Source of the DNA: Nematostella vectensis
Taxonomy: Eukaryota > Cnidaria > Anthozoa > Actiniaria > Edwardsiidae
Length of the DNA stretch: 64,000 nt
Reading direction: 5' to 3'
Assembly: GCF_932526225.1 (NCBI RefSeq)
Contig: NC_064036.1
Location: 12,021,181 to 12,085,180 of the forward strand
Of this stretch, positions 1-11,514 are shown one piece after another (within the stretch, counting starts at the first letter, position 1; every line of letters begins with the position of its first letter). The position numbers were made by a program, and so were the translations under genes. Below the pieces are notes generated by a model that did not search any database, was not told where the DNA came from, and was given only the letters and a program-made list of their open reading frames with translations.

Positions 1-575
1 TTGCAGAATGCACAAGACAAGATTTCACAATGATTGGGCAAGGATGATGGTCTAACTATCGTGAGTGCTACGATCACCTATCTAGATGTGCAAGGCATGA
101 TGGTCTACCCAACGTGATTGTGCAAGATGACATATCTAGGTGCGCTAGTCATGATGCACACCTAGATTTGCGCAACATACCATATCTATCCATGAGAGCT
201 GGACGGGGAAGGTACGATAATCTAGTATCCATCATGACATCATGACGGATCTGATGTTATCAGCGAAAAATGCCTATCTGATGTTCTAACCAAACAAATT
301 GCGCTGACAACTCACTATTTAGAGAAACTTGCCTTTTACCAACCTCCATAATTTCATAGATCTTAAATTTATGTAATTCAATTTTTATTTTCGTTTTAGA
401 ATTCTTATTGTTTGTAATTTGTTGGGAAAGAATTTCAATTGGGGCTTACGCCCTGTTTTCTTCTCCCGTCACATTGTTTCTTATTTTCTTTATTTTGTTT
501 ATTTCCTATTGTAAACCGTAGTATTTTTTTTGTGTGACAAAGCCAATAAACTAAACTAAACTAAACTATAAGATA
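1..575 (+). mobile_element. Possible 3' end of a non-LTR retrotransposon with (CTAAA)n tail
   Basis: The first 250 bases are made of loosely repeated blocks (GATGGTCTA, CATATCTAG and similar words) with no usable reading frame. They are followed by a T-rich stretch that ends at about 545-572 in AATAAA and four tandem CTAAA units. Short tandem tails of this kind are usual at the 3' end of LINE-type elements. No reverse transcriptase coding sequence is visible, so the family is unknown and the 5' part would lie outside the window. Confidence 0.3.
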
Positions 576-771
576 ACTTTGCTGGGTGCGAAAAACAAAA
601 CTATGTTTACCCGAACTAGACGCAAATGGATATGATAACCTATTTGCCCAGGTCTTATCCGACCTTGTCGAACAAGGCCCTGCCTTTGAAGCACGCTACC
701 GTGAGCTAACATCTGGGTGATCTTTGGAGGGGAAGTACAATAGAAGCTCCTGGACTAGCTACGACCTTTGA
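576..771. other. Non-coding stretch without a recognised feature
   Basis: This sequence lies between the CTAAA tail and the 3' end of the minus-strand gene that follows. It probably contains that gene's 3' UTR. Nothing else is recognised here. Confidence 0.3.
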
Positions 772-3098
772 TCAAACGAAATCTCTGGTATGTGCAATGT
801 GAGGTGACTCGTATTGCATTATTAGAAAAGCGACATGAAAATCAGTCCCTCGTATATCGACCGGGATGTTGGCATTTACTGTAAAAGTAAAATTTGTGCA
901 AGAAAACAGACACGAACATTTAGGAAAATCCAGTAGTACAGGGCTAAAGTATTGGATATGAGAGCTCAACTCACAATTACTGTCCTCCCTTTCTGATCGG
1001 CATCGCTCGTCGTACAGCGGGAGATTTTTGACTTCTTTGCCAATGAACCTATACGTCATGTGTACGGAGAGCACCCCAGATATCACACAAGCGACAGTGA
1101 AACACGTGACCTGCAGGAACCAATCGTAAACGAAAAGACTACGAGTAGTGGGCGGGGGGGAATAAGGTTGACCAGTCCAAGACTTTACGTTGTGCTGCGA
1201 TCTCATACCAGGAATCACAAGGAGAGGCATATTTTTATAGGCTTATTGCCACAACCAGAAGACTATATGTCAGCAATGATTTTATCAAGGTCCGTGCGTT
1301 GAAATAAAGGTCTCGACGCCAGTTTTGACTGGTTCAAAAAAAGTTTGATAATTACAAAAGTTGCTGTTGTAGAATTCAACCATTATACTTATGTGGTATA
1401 CTTAATCGTGTACTTAATTTTGTGTCGTCAGTAAAGAAAATGCACTTTCTTATCACATGTTATAACTCTGACCTTAAATCTATAGCTTAGGAAGACACCA
1501 AATGTTACAAAACAGATTTACTTACAGTCCATTTTTTCTTTCCTAATCTTCCAAACAATCCAAGAATTCCAGCAACAAGTGTCTACGATAAAGAACATAA
1601 TTATTGTACATGTTGTCATTTGAACAATATCTGTGCACGTGTGAGAGTGGAGGAAGGGGGGAGCCAGAAGACGGTCTGGGTAGGATTTCATGAATAGTTT
1701 ATCAAGTTTGCGTCTTGATAATAAAAGAGGGAGGGTTACTCGTCTAGCGTCTAATGATGGAACAAAAGTTGTAATTTTTTATCAGAGATCTAGAAGGTAA
1801 AAGACAATATAAATATAAACGGATAAATACAAGCAAATATAACGGCCAAGCTGTTCAAACATCCACGCATTATTATAGTATATTAGTATATCAACAACAT
1901 CTCACGGGATTTCTTTTTGATTGTTTACACTTTATAAAAGCAATACAAAATGCTATTTTAGGAAGTACTAAAAGATAAAATCTTTATTTTTATTTCGATC
2001 GAATCCATAAATAGTCTTCGTACGGCTGTGAATTCAAAATATTTACATCTAAAACGGACAAAGGTGCAGTAAAATTGAGATAAAATTCAAGTCACGAGTG
2101 TATCTCATTTTATCAGACAAACGTGCCATAGAAAGTCCGCTTTGATGATTCCAGACGAGACAAGGATCAATCAGGCGTGCGTAAGACGATACGCGTTACT
2201 CGTGTTTCTAATAAGAAACAGCGGATGTTATCACGCTATCTTGTCACGCGAGAACCCGTGACACAAATCAACACAGAATGTTCAACATTTCGTGTGATTT
2301 TCAAGTAGCTAAACACGTACTGAATGGAATTCTAAACAGGCGCGTTTTCGTTTCGAATTATGAATCAATATTTTGTTTTCAATTTCCATCAGCACATCAT
2401 GAGTATTATGAAATTTCGTTCTTCAAATAAGCGCATTTTCACGGCTATGTAATTCAAGATTAGAAAGAGGCACACTCTTTTCGCCATTGATTCCATTAAG
2501 GTTTCTTTAAAAGTAAAGAGTATGCAAATATATGTGAAAAAGCACGTTCGGGAAGACAATGACAAACGTGCTGCAAAAAACGTAATCGCTTGAAACTACT
2601 TTGCGTAAGAGAAATTAAGTTACACTAACGGACTGTGAAATCACAATTTATTGTGTATTCGAATAAAACCGCTGCTCTTTCTGTGAAGCGATTCATGCGT
2701 TCGAGAGAAAATCTAGTAGATTTGGAGATTACTTTACTAGATGCTGTATTCAACCATCTGGATTCAGGAAGAGGTTAAAGAACTCCAGTTGCGCTCAAAA
2801 TATTTAAGTTGTTTGAATTCTAAATCACATTTCCACTCTCACAATACCCTTATCAAACTCACATATTTTACAAAATGCAAGAAACGAGTAGTACAAACCA
2901 CAAACTTACCGGTAAACCTGAAATAACGGGAGTCAAGTCGGGCCGTTCAGCGTACTCCATCAACTTAATGCCAAGACCAAAACTTATGGCTCCAAGGATC
3001 AGCAAATAAGAAGCGAAACAAGCGACGAATCTCCAAAGAAAACGAGGGCCCACGGAGTGCCATTTCATGCAACACATCGGCAAGAGTTGTATTCTCAT
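772..3098 (-). CDS. Small predicted multi-pass membrane protein, two exons
   Basis: Exon 1 is 2910-3098 (63 codons, ATG at 3098) and ends at a good donor, GTAAGT. Exon 2 is 772-1110, preceded by a pyrimidine-rich tract and CAG. Both borders are phase 0, giving a protein of 175 residues. Residues about 22-46 form one hydrophobic helix and 64-86 a second. The tail has six cysteines, including a KCSCLFSC cluster, and an NFT glycosylation site. I do not recognise the family. A two-helix channel accessory subunit was considered, but no diagnostic motif supports it. A further exon inside the 1.8 kb intron cannot be excluded. The promoter just upstream supports 3098 as the first ATG. Confidence 0.45.
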
Positions 3099-3124
3099 CA
3101 GGGATGTAATCTTTTCATGTAGAG

Positions 3125-3184
3125 CGTTCTTTTGTGTTTACCCCTATGCGGAAAGCTTGCGTTATATACAGTGTCATGACGTCA
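3125..3184 (-). promoter_or_regulatory. TATA box with adjacent CRE palindrome
   Basis: Read on the minus strand, TGACGTCA (3177-3184) stands about 8 bases upstream of TATATAA (3163-3169). That puts a start site near 3135, some 35-40 bases before the ATG at 3098. TGACGTCA is the classical CREB/ATF site. The close CRE-TATA spacing resembles cAMP-responsive promoters. The role is inferred from spacing and motif only. Confidence 0.5.
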
Positions 3185-4255
3185 TCGTGAGTGTACTTCC
3201 CCCATTGCTCGCCTTCTTGATATCGGTGACGTCTGAATGACGGCCGATGTTGACAAAATCGCCTCGAGTTTTGTTTTAAGAGCAAAGCAACGATTGAGAA
3301 ATACTGGAAACAAATAAAACCTTAGAAATATAAACAGCTTGATGAATTAGATATAATTTTTGCGGGATGTTGTGGGACTAACAGAAATTGTTTAAAAATT
3401 AAATGATGATATCAGTTTTGTGGGCATTGACATACGAGCACGAGACGGTAATATGATCAATATTTAGTACGAACCCTAGAGGAGAGCCCATACATACTAA
3501 TCGGGTCGATGTCAAACCACGTATTTCGATGGTGTAGTTATTCAATGATAATTTATGCTGCTGAGCTGATCAGAATAATAGGCAATTAACAGCCAGAGCA
3601 GGTCGTAACCAAACTAGGGGAACCGCAAAAAAAGACAGCGGTCCAGTCAATTCTCTTTCCCCACTTATCCCGCTAAAACACACACGCGCGCCTAAGTCAA
3701 GCCAAAACGGTTAGAAACTCAGATACAAAAAATATGCAAGCACTTGAATCTATTTTAATGTAAGAGAGAATTACTAAGGTGATTATATTACCTGGAAATT
3801 AGATTCCAGTCGAAGGCGTGTAAAGGCCGGAAAACAAAATGAGCTTTAATAAGCAATGAACTAATTTAATCTGAGAAAGAAACAAACGGGATAGAATTTT
3901 AACCCCCCCCCCCCATGGTTTAGCGGACACAGTAAGAAAGGGAACAGCGGTAATGACTCTTAACATTACTTTTCTAAGTTTTAGGAGATTTTACCAGCCA
4001 ATTCTGAAGTGCCCAAGCCAAATAAAATGCGGTGCCACTAAACTCTACATAGAATAAGATTATTGAAACAATATTTTTTTTTGCAGTTGCTTATTTTTTA
4101 TTTCCACAGTTTCAAGATTTTGAATTCGACTAACACTGCTGTTTTAGTTTTGAATATCGAAATATTCGAAAAAAATCATTTTTTGTATATTATCTTATGG
4201 TTTGGCAATTGGATAGTTTTTATTTTATTTTGAAGGATGAATTGAGTTACATCCC
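3185..4255. other. Intergenic, no gene seen
   Basis: AT-rich sequence with a C homopolymer at about 3902-3914. Short open frames show no family resemblance and no splice context. I see nothing else to annotate. Confidence 0.4.
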
Positions 4256-4493
4256 CTAGGGGGACTCCCATAAAAACAGAGGGGGGTGATCGTCAGCAAA
4301 ATCAATATTAACCATAAGGGATAGCACTTGGCCGTGGTCAACAGCATTTCTTACCCCTAAAAGATAACACGTTAAGTGTTGTCGAAGCAATGTCTAACCC
4401 TAAGAGATAGAGCCTAAGGGAAAGCAGTTGGAAAGATTTTATTCCCTTAAAGATAGGACGATCACCCCTGTCTACTTTTATAAAGTCCCCCAC
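4256..4493. mobile_element. Fold-back MITE with ~35 bp terminal inverted repeats
   Basis: The left end (GGGGGACTCCCATAAAAA, then GGGGTGATCGTC) matches the reverse complement of the right end (GACGATCACCCC, then TTTATAAAGTCCCCC at about 4457-4492). The interior is non-coding and contains repeated AAGATA/TAAGGGATAG words. It sits downstream of the riboflavin kinase 3' end. Confidence 0.55.
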
Positions 4494-4924
4494 CCCCACC
4501 CACCCAGGGTTGCATCGTAATTCAAGTGGATTTAAAAGATTCTTTACACAAACAGACTCAGAGTCTTTAAGTTTTGTGATTGGTCCTGCCCTTGTCAGCA
4601 AAACCATCAGTCACAATGCCTTTCCTTATGTGTTACAAATATCTTGCCAAGGCAACCTTAGCAACACAGCACAGATCACACAATGCACAGATATATGTAG
4701 CATGTGTTTCAGATACATAATCTGTCCATTATGGTTGCCATCTGGCTCTATTTCCAATCGTTGCCAGATCTTATTGGGCTATCTTATCATTGAAGAATCA
4801 CAGAAATCAGCTAAAAATAAAGTTTAGGTTGCTTGTTAATTATTATATCCCAAAAAGCATTATATTTACAAGTTTTAATTATTGGGTAAAAAATAAATCA
4901 AAATTACAAACACTGTTCTGTAAA

Positions 4925-7900
4925 TCATAAATGGCCATTTAGAAGTCCATTAGAGATGTTTTGAGAATCAGTTTTTGCATCAGTTCTTGATGTGAAGAAT
5001 GAATGAGTGGAGAATTTCGAATTTTCTGCTTGGTCTAGAGTCTTCTTTGCATTTTCAATGTCTTGATGTATTGCCTCTATAAGAGATTCTAAACAACAAA
5101 GACAAAGTTAACTATGACATACTTGGAGAACAAGAAGAGGGCATTGTCAATTTTTACCCCAATGGCATTGAGTGCTAATTTTAGTTACATAGTCTGATAA
5201 CAAGATGATAAGTAAAACCATGCTAGTTCAAACTTTGAAGGAAAACCAAAATCAGTTATATTAGTAAGGGTTTGGTGTAGGCATAGTGTGATATGGCTAC
5301 TGTCACCACGAAGAAACAGCTTTAGCAAAATTAGCACACTAGCATGCAGGAAACAGCTTTATTTGATGCAAACTTTATAACCAAGGGATTATTTAGTTTT
5401 CTGGAATTCACTGAAACATAATTTTCTGTGCTGATTGGCTAGTAAAGTTTATTATGTCAATCAAAGTACATGTTTCTCGTTGGCTTGCATTTCATAAAAA
5501 ATGTCAAGATGTCCAATGTAATGTGTGTCGCTTGGCAACAGAGATGATTGAAAATTTATATAAAAAGTCATCTTAGCTCGTGTTAACAGGGTTTTACTGT
5601 ATTTCCTTACCTAAAGATGGGTAGCTTTTTTCTGGTCTCAAATAATTGAGAACAATGACACTTAATTCAGCACCATAAAAGTCTTGGTCAAAATCATGAA
5701 TGATATGCGTTTCCTGTAGAAGCAATGAAAAAAATATGATAATTTATATCTATTGTTCATGTTATGAATTCAAACAGATTACTTGAGCATCAAGGTTATA
5801 ACAAATTTATCCTCTGTTCAATTCATTTTCCAAAACAACTAGACCCTGGGATACCTATTAATTGCATGTGTATAATACTGATTGGGGTAAGTAAGGTAAA
5901 AAAGCACCAGCTTTCCAGGGAGGGGGGCAAAAAAAGTAAATGGGGGTTTGGGTTAAAGACTGCTTTGACTGACCTCAATGTACTATCTGTTAGGAATTTG
6001 GCTGTTACAACCAAAGTGAGTTCTCTGTAACAATACAATTATTTCCACTCTTTGTGGTGTTCATTTTTCACTTGTGAGCGCAAAGTAAACAACAAGTCCT
6101 CTATGCCATCATATTGTTTAGACAAAAATATTTTGGTGTCGAATGGGAGGGCTTCATAGAAATTCTAAATTATCAGGATATATTACATGAAGAGTCTAGT
6201 GCATCTCTTTGGGGAAGTGGAGGGCACAGGCTAGCATAGACAACAAAGTCACAGCAGAGCTAGAACCGTAATAGAATTCCTGAAATTAAATGTGTTTGCT
6301 GTAATGTTATCATAGCTTAAAGTTGCTTTGATGAACCTCTCAATGTTCTATCTCTTAGGGGTAAATTTTCTGTTACAACAAAATAACCATATTGTAATAC
6401 AGTATCAGTACTGTATAATGTTTTCGTTGTTATGGCATTTATTATTGTATTTATGCAAGTGTAAAGTATACAATAAGATCTGTTTATGCTATCATATTGT
6501 TTAGACAAAAGTATTTTGAAGTCAAATGGGAAGGTTGAATTTAGAATATATAACATGTAAACACTAAACTCCACCAACACAACACAATCTTCTGACTAGT
6601 TTTTTTACATATAATGTAAAACATATAATGGCATTCAATAAGAAAAAGAGGTTTTATCCTAAAAAGGAAAAGAACTAGACGCTGCACCAGCGTAAACTTG
6701 GGCTACAAAAGGAATCACCGAAAAATGTAGTCTGCATTTTGTACCTGCTGGTAATGCTGTTTTCTCGGGGGTTTGTACACTTTTAAAAAAGCCCCGTGCA
6801 AACTGTGCCAGCATTGCTGGCGAATTTCCGCTTGACTGGCTATAGGACAAAGGAAATATCAAAATGGGAAATTGACTTTCTGACATTTCCTTTGTCTTGT
6901 GGTCAGTCGGGCAAGAATTCGCCAGCAATGCCGGCTTGTGCTGGTGCAGTATGCACGGGGATTTACGCTGTCACACTGTGCTAGACATGCTGAAGAGTAT
7001 GGGATTCATCATAACGAGACCGGCATTCTTGTAATAAATTTGACTCTTTATTGGGATGACACACTCTCTACTGATAGCGAGCGATTAACAAGTGATAAAA
7101 TGCTTGAGACACAGTTCAAAATTGCATACAAAAAAAAAACACAAAACTTATCTTCGCTATTATTGATTCTCTTCTTCTTTTGTAATCACGTGTCCTTTGA
7201 AGTTGTTAGAACTAAGAAATATTTGCATTACGAGCTGCAGGGAAAAAGGCCGAGGCAGAGAACATGATAGACAGTCCTTGAAACAACCCTGGCCAAAATA
7301 TACGGTTATAAAAATCTTTTAGTGTCGGCAAGAGACCATGATGTAAGAGAACGAATGGACGGCATCATGGGCCACGGGGATTTGTTCTCTTATATCATGG
7401 TCTCTTGGTGTGGGTCTATCGCAGACGGTGTTTGCATTTGTGTGCGTAGTTAGTGTCCCTCCAAATTTCGCGAACAAAAAGAGTCTTCCACAAAAGCTGC
7501 CTTGCTTTCAGGCAGAGTATACCGCAGACCTCTGAGCATCGCAGGCTTACACGTTTTCGACATGGATAGATAGACTTATAGGAAAGGTAAACCTAGATTT
7601 GTGCTACCAGAGGTAGAACGAGTGAAAAACAATCAAAGGAAGGCATGTGCACTAAAGGACTGTGGAGAACATTTTAAAAATAAATCCAAACCTCAGAGTT
7701 CGAGTAGACAAAGTCAATAGGCATAGGCATTACGTTTACCTCTAGTTCACTCCTTAGTGTCCAGAGCATTTTATCTTAGGCCTTGAAGCAGTCTATATGT
7801 ATCTGATTAAGTGCAGTAGTTGGGAGAATCGAGTCTGCCACTTCTACTGCATTGTGTGGAATCGCAAATCTTTCCACAACGAATCTTTCCATGACTTTCA

Positions 7901-9690
7901 GCAATAGCATTATAGATAGCAAAGCCTTGATTCCATTTGCATTAATAAAATAGCCAGTCAAGTCTTTTTTAATTGCAGTTACATGCGATTCTCAGATGAG
8001 ATTTCAATATTCAAGATGGCGGCAATCAAAGCTTGTGAGATTAGGAAATGTGCAAAGACTCTTTGGAAGATGTTGCACAACTCTGGACGACGAAAAATAA
8101 AAACAGCTGTATTCTATAACTGGGCTATGACAGGTATCCCAGTAAAAATTAAGCAGTACATGTTATAACTTACCATAGATTTCTTTTCATTCTTATAGTA
8201 CGGATTCCAGCCAACACTCATAACCATTTTGTAAACTGGACCATTATCAACACTTGCCCAGCCACAGTAAATTCCTGTACCAAGAGAACTACCAAATTGA
8301 TCTACTAGCTCTTCAGGGTAGTTTGCTGCAAAAGAAAAAAGTGATTCCCTTACAAAGACATTTGGGATGATAGCAGTTTAAATGTGAAATTGTTTTTCAA
8401 ACTAAGAATCCCACTGCCAATGCCACATTTCTATACAAATAGCCAGCAGGAACAAAGCTAGAAAGCCCTTATGTTTCAAGAACAATAAAGCCAAATGCAC
8501 TCTGGCAACACAACAACATAATGACACCCGTGTTCATGAGCAACATCTATCATAGTGATTGTGCTTGACTTTCTTTCCCTTGGCAATAGTCTACCCGGTT
8601 AACTTGAACTTTTTCTCTTGTTGCCCCACAAAAATTAAATATTGATGGATTTCACCCTTATTTTGATTGTTAATAATTCTTAAATAAACCCTGATGAACA
8701 GCTACTGTATAATAAATTTAAAAGTCTTGTTAACTTCAACTGCCTCTAACATAAATGGTTTTTGTCCTGTTTAGAGTTTGTGTTATCTGTGTTACTGGTT
8801 TCAAAACCAAATATGGTGTATCTTAGCACTGCGGGAGGTTGGAGTCAGACAAATTTACAAGAACTATGAGAGAAGTTGCTGGTATACACCAATATGAAGA
8901 GACACTGTACTTGAGAATGCACCGTTTATGGTTACCACTTCTAATAGCAGAATTTTGGTATGTGAATTTCTAGGGGTTCATACTGTATAGAATGCCATAA
9001 TGCTTTACAAACCTCTTTTATTCACGGAGGGTGATAACAACTGTTTCTCGGATTCGAAACAGAGAACTAGGGATAGGAATGAGGTGATAGCAATAAAGGA
9101 AATTACTCACATTAAGGGAAATTACAATGTAAACCTGGGTGAGCCGATGATGGACAGTACTCGATAAAAGCTCGACATGACATGTTTATTCAGACAGACA
9201 TCTAAAATAACTTTTCTTTTTCGAATGAATTCAGCTGAGTTCCATACGTAGCAAACCAATCTCCAAACCAAAGAAGCAATGTCACCAAAAAGACATTATG
9301 CAATACTTATAAAGCCTTACCTATGGGATTTGGCTCACAGGCGCTCTGTCTCATCAAAACAGCAAAATAAGGGCTATCCATCAAAGTCGTTATTAAGAAA
9401 TTTGTGATAAATGATAGCAATTTCCTTACGACGGCTGATGCATTAACTATGAACTTTCCAGAGATAAAAATACACTTTTTTCATCTTTGTTTATCAACCG
9501 GCAATTTAAAAACTTCGCGCCTCGATAGAGCAAAACAATGCATATCATTTCGTTTGATTCGGTTATTTTCCGATTTCATGAGTAATGTTTTACCTGTTGG
9601 AATACCCAGTTCCTTACTTCCTCTCCCAAATCCTTTAACGACCTCTCCACGGATAAAAAGCGGTTTATTCGCTTCTGTTGTGCTTGGCAT
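4925..9690 (-). CDS. RFK: Riboflavin kinase (flavokinase), four exons
   Basis: Catalyses riboflavin + ATP to FMN + ADP, the first step of flavin cofactor synthesis. Exons: 9594-9690, 8174-8325, 5611-5713 and 4925-5088. All have GT/AG borders and the phases join cleanly to 171 residues plus TGA. Visible family motifs are GFGRGSKELGIPTAN (residues 20-34, the nucleotide/Mg site), GIYCGWASV, MSVGWNPYYKN, and ETHI with E84, corresponding to the flavokinase catalytic glutamate. These are followed by DFYGAELSV and YLRPEKSYPSLESL. The C-terminal helix and the NGH near the end resemble vertebrate RFK, which is about 155 residues. The tail here is slightly longer. Intron 1 splits the Ala codon of PTAN. 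The ATG has A at -3. A possible ATTAAA poly(A) signal lies at 4874-4879. The introns hold several repeats, listed separately. Confidence 0.95.
5953..6571. repeat. Diverged direct duplication in RFK intron 3
   Basis: A block of about 250 bp occurs twice in the same direction, at about 5953-6200 and 6317-6571. Shared words include GCTTTGA, TGTTACAAC, ATCATATTGTTTAGACAAAA and TATTTTG, at comparable spacing. The intervening 115 bp is not duplicated. It may be two copies of an old transposon. The copies are clearly diverged. Confidence 0.55.
6792..6960. mobile_element. Palindromic MITE (CCCCGTGCA / TGCACGGGG ends)
   Basis: The ends are a perfect 9 bp inverted repeat. It continues, with small gaps, through CCAGCATTGCTGGCGAATT on the left and AATTCGCCAGCAATGCCGG on the right to the centre. 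The same GTGCAAACTG and CAGCAATG words bound the large insertion in transporter B intron 5 (21470 and 31844). It lies in RFK intron 3. Confidence 0.65.
7330..7406. repeat. Hairpin: 23 bp inverted repeat with one mismatch
   Basis: AAGAGACCATGATGTAAGAG... (7330-7352) pairs with 7384-7406, with a 31 base loop between. This is probably a very short MITE in the RFK intron. No target duplication was assigned. Confidence 0.6.
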
Positions 9691-10696
9691 TTTGTGTAGT
9701 ATCTCTCAATCCTACGATCAAGTAACTCGTGCACTTAGACGGACAGCCGCTGGACATACAACGGGGGCTCGTTAAGAAGCGGCGAAGCGTATAGGATGTT
9801 ATATTACAGGAGAAAAAAAAATTTCGATTACTTTTACAGCTTTGCTTTCGGTAAGAGTAGTACAATTTTTCTCGATAGAAATAAAAAACATACTGTGGAA
9901 TTTTACAATACGCTGGCATTCGCAGGCGATATTCAGGATTTTCTCCACCTTTTGGCGTCCAAAGGGGTACACGCCCAATGTGTTCGCGCTGGTTAGAAGT
10001 TTTTAGTACCGAATCAGTCCTAAGGGACGGTGTCACGCCTGCCTCAAGTATGGAAAATTGACGTGGACATTATCGACATTATAATTCTCTCTGTGTTATC
10101 TCTGTAGTTACCACTAGAATAAACTTACCGGTATGTATTCCTAGTTGTTCACCGCCTCTTTTCTTCCCACGCACAACTCGGCCACGAAGGAATATCACCG
10201 AATCGTTCATCGTCCTCAGTTAAGTAGGCTACCCAATTTTAACAGCTTTCGTGTAAAAATATGGAGAGGTCGTCGTACACATCCAATAACGCTTTTATAC
10301 AAACAGACATTATACAAAGCAAGGAAAGCGAAAAACAAAACAAGGTCTAACTGTCACTTAAGCATCTACGAAACTGCCAGAGACGTGCTATAGTGTCTTA
10401 CCCTAAACAAACACACATGGGAGAAACGGTAGGTTCACACTTCGAATAACAGGTGACAATCACACAGCCATACAATGTTGATGTGATTGTCAAACAACTC
10501 TTATCAAATATATGATGCATTGTATTTTTTATGAGAGTTTATTGCCCCTATAATATCCACCACATACACTTTTGCTTATATATTTGCTTATGTATATATA
10601 CTTGGTATAAAATGATTATTCAAACTTGTGTTGTATGGTTACTTTTACAAGCCCACCAAAGTAAGCTTACCAAAAGATACTCCATACGGCACTATC
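9691..10696. other. Upstream region of RFK, no other gene seen
   Basis: It should contain the RFK promoter and 5' UTR, but there is no TATA box at a suitable distance. Open frames on both strands overlap each other and lack codon or motif support. Confidence 0.3.
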
Positions 10697-10748
10697 CAGG
10701 CCCGTACCCAGGGAGGGTGCAGGGGTTGCGAACTCCCCCCTCCCCCCC

Positions 10749-10779
<31 letters not shown>

Positions 10780-11016
10780 ACACACACACAACGGCCAAAA
10801 GGTCCACTTTCGGTTTTCAATAGACGTGCTATTATTTGTAGACAAAACTATTAAACATCAGCTAGATCACTCTGGTATGTAGCCAAAGGCATGGTCAGAT
10901 TTTTATCAGAGAAATCACACCCACCCCCACGCCCCGGTAATATTAGGCCCTTTTTTTCAGATTTCGCACCCCCCCCCCCCCCTTCCCTCCCAAGAAAAAT
11001 CCTGGGTACGGGCCTG
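10697..11016. mobile_element. MITE with CAGG...CCTG ends and 5 bp target duplication (hAT5-like)
   Basis: Terminal inverted repeats CAGGCCCGTACCCAGG / CCTGGGTACGGGCCTG are flanked on both sides by CTATC (10692-10696 and 11017-11021). The interior has a C homopolymer followed by (CA)n at about 10741-10790 and a second C run near 10970. It is the same family as 39416-39738 and 61607-61784. CAGG ends with 5 bp duplications fit the hAT5 group; the class assignment is inference. Confidence 0.7.
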
Positions 11017-11342
11017 CTATCAATACACACTAGTATAATCACTCATACTTATTTCTATTAATCAATGAACTATAAGAACTAGTATTATATACTCACACGA
11101 ACACTTCAAGCTGTTGCGATATTTTCGAATTAATTCAGTGTAACTAAAGCATAAATGATTTCATTTTTTAAGAGGTTATCCATTCTCGTAATTTGCTTTC
11201 CCTTATTGGAGAATGGAAACAATAACAAAGGTCTGGCTGGCAAGGGCTCTTCAACTGTCACAAAATGAATAAAAATAACCATCAACTCATTGAAACTCAT
11301 TAACACTGAACGTCCGACAATACTATGCCTCTGGAGGCCGAG

Positions 11343-11478
11343 GTGAAGGGGGGAGCACGCGTGGAAAGTGGGGAGCACGCGTGGAAAGTGGGGAGCACGC
11401 GTGGAAAGTGGGGAGCACGTGTGGAAAGTGGGGAGCACGCGTGGAAAGTGGGGAGCACGCGTGGAAAGTGGGGAGCAT
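11343..11478. repeat. 20 bp minisatellite just downstream of transporter A stop
   Basis: About six to seven near-identical copies of a 20 bp unit (GGGAGCACGCGTGGAAAGTG). They lie 40-170 bases beyond the stop codon of transporter A, so probably in its 3' UTR. The equivalent place in transporter B (about 19700-19730) has roughly one unit, so the expansion is specific to A. Confidence 0.85.
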
Positions 11479-11514
11479 CGAGTCCCCGGCGCCCATCAAT
11501 ACCCACACGTCTAC

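Noticed and set aside
772-1230. Degenerin/ENaC or BK beta-subunit identity for the small membrane protein
   Set aside because: Helix plus cysteines is suggestive, but no diagnostic motif and no second helix after the Cys-rich part.
10531-11042. Proline/threonine and glycine/valine-rich open frames
   Set aside because: Produced by a C homopolymer and (CA)n inside a MITE.
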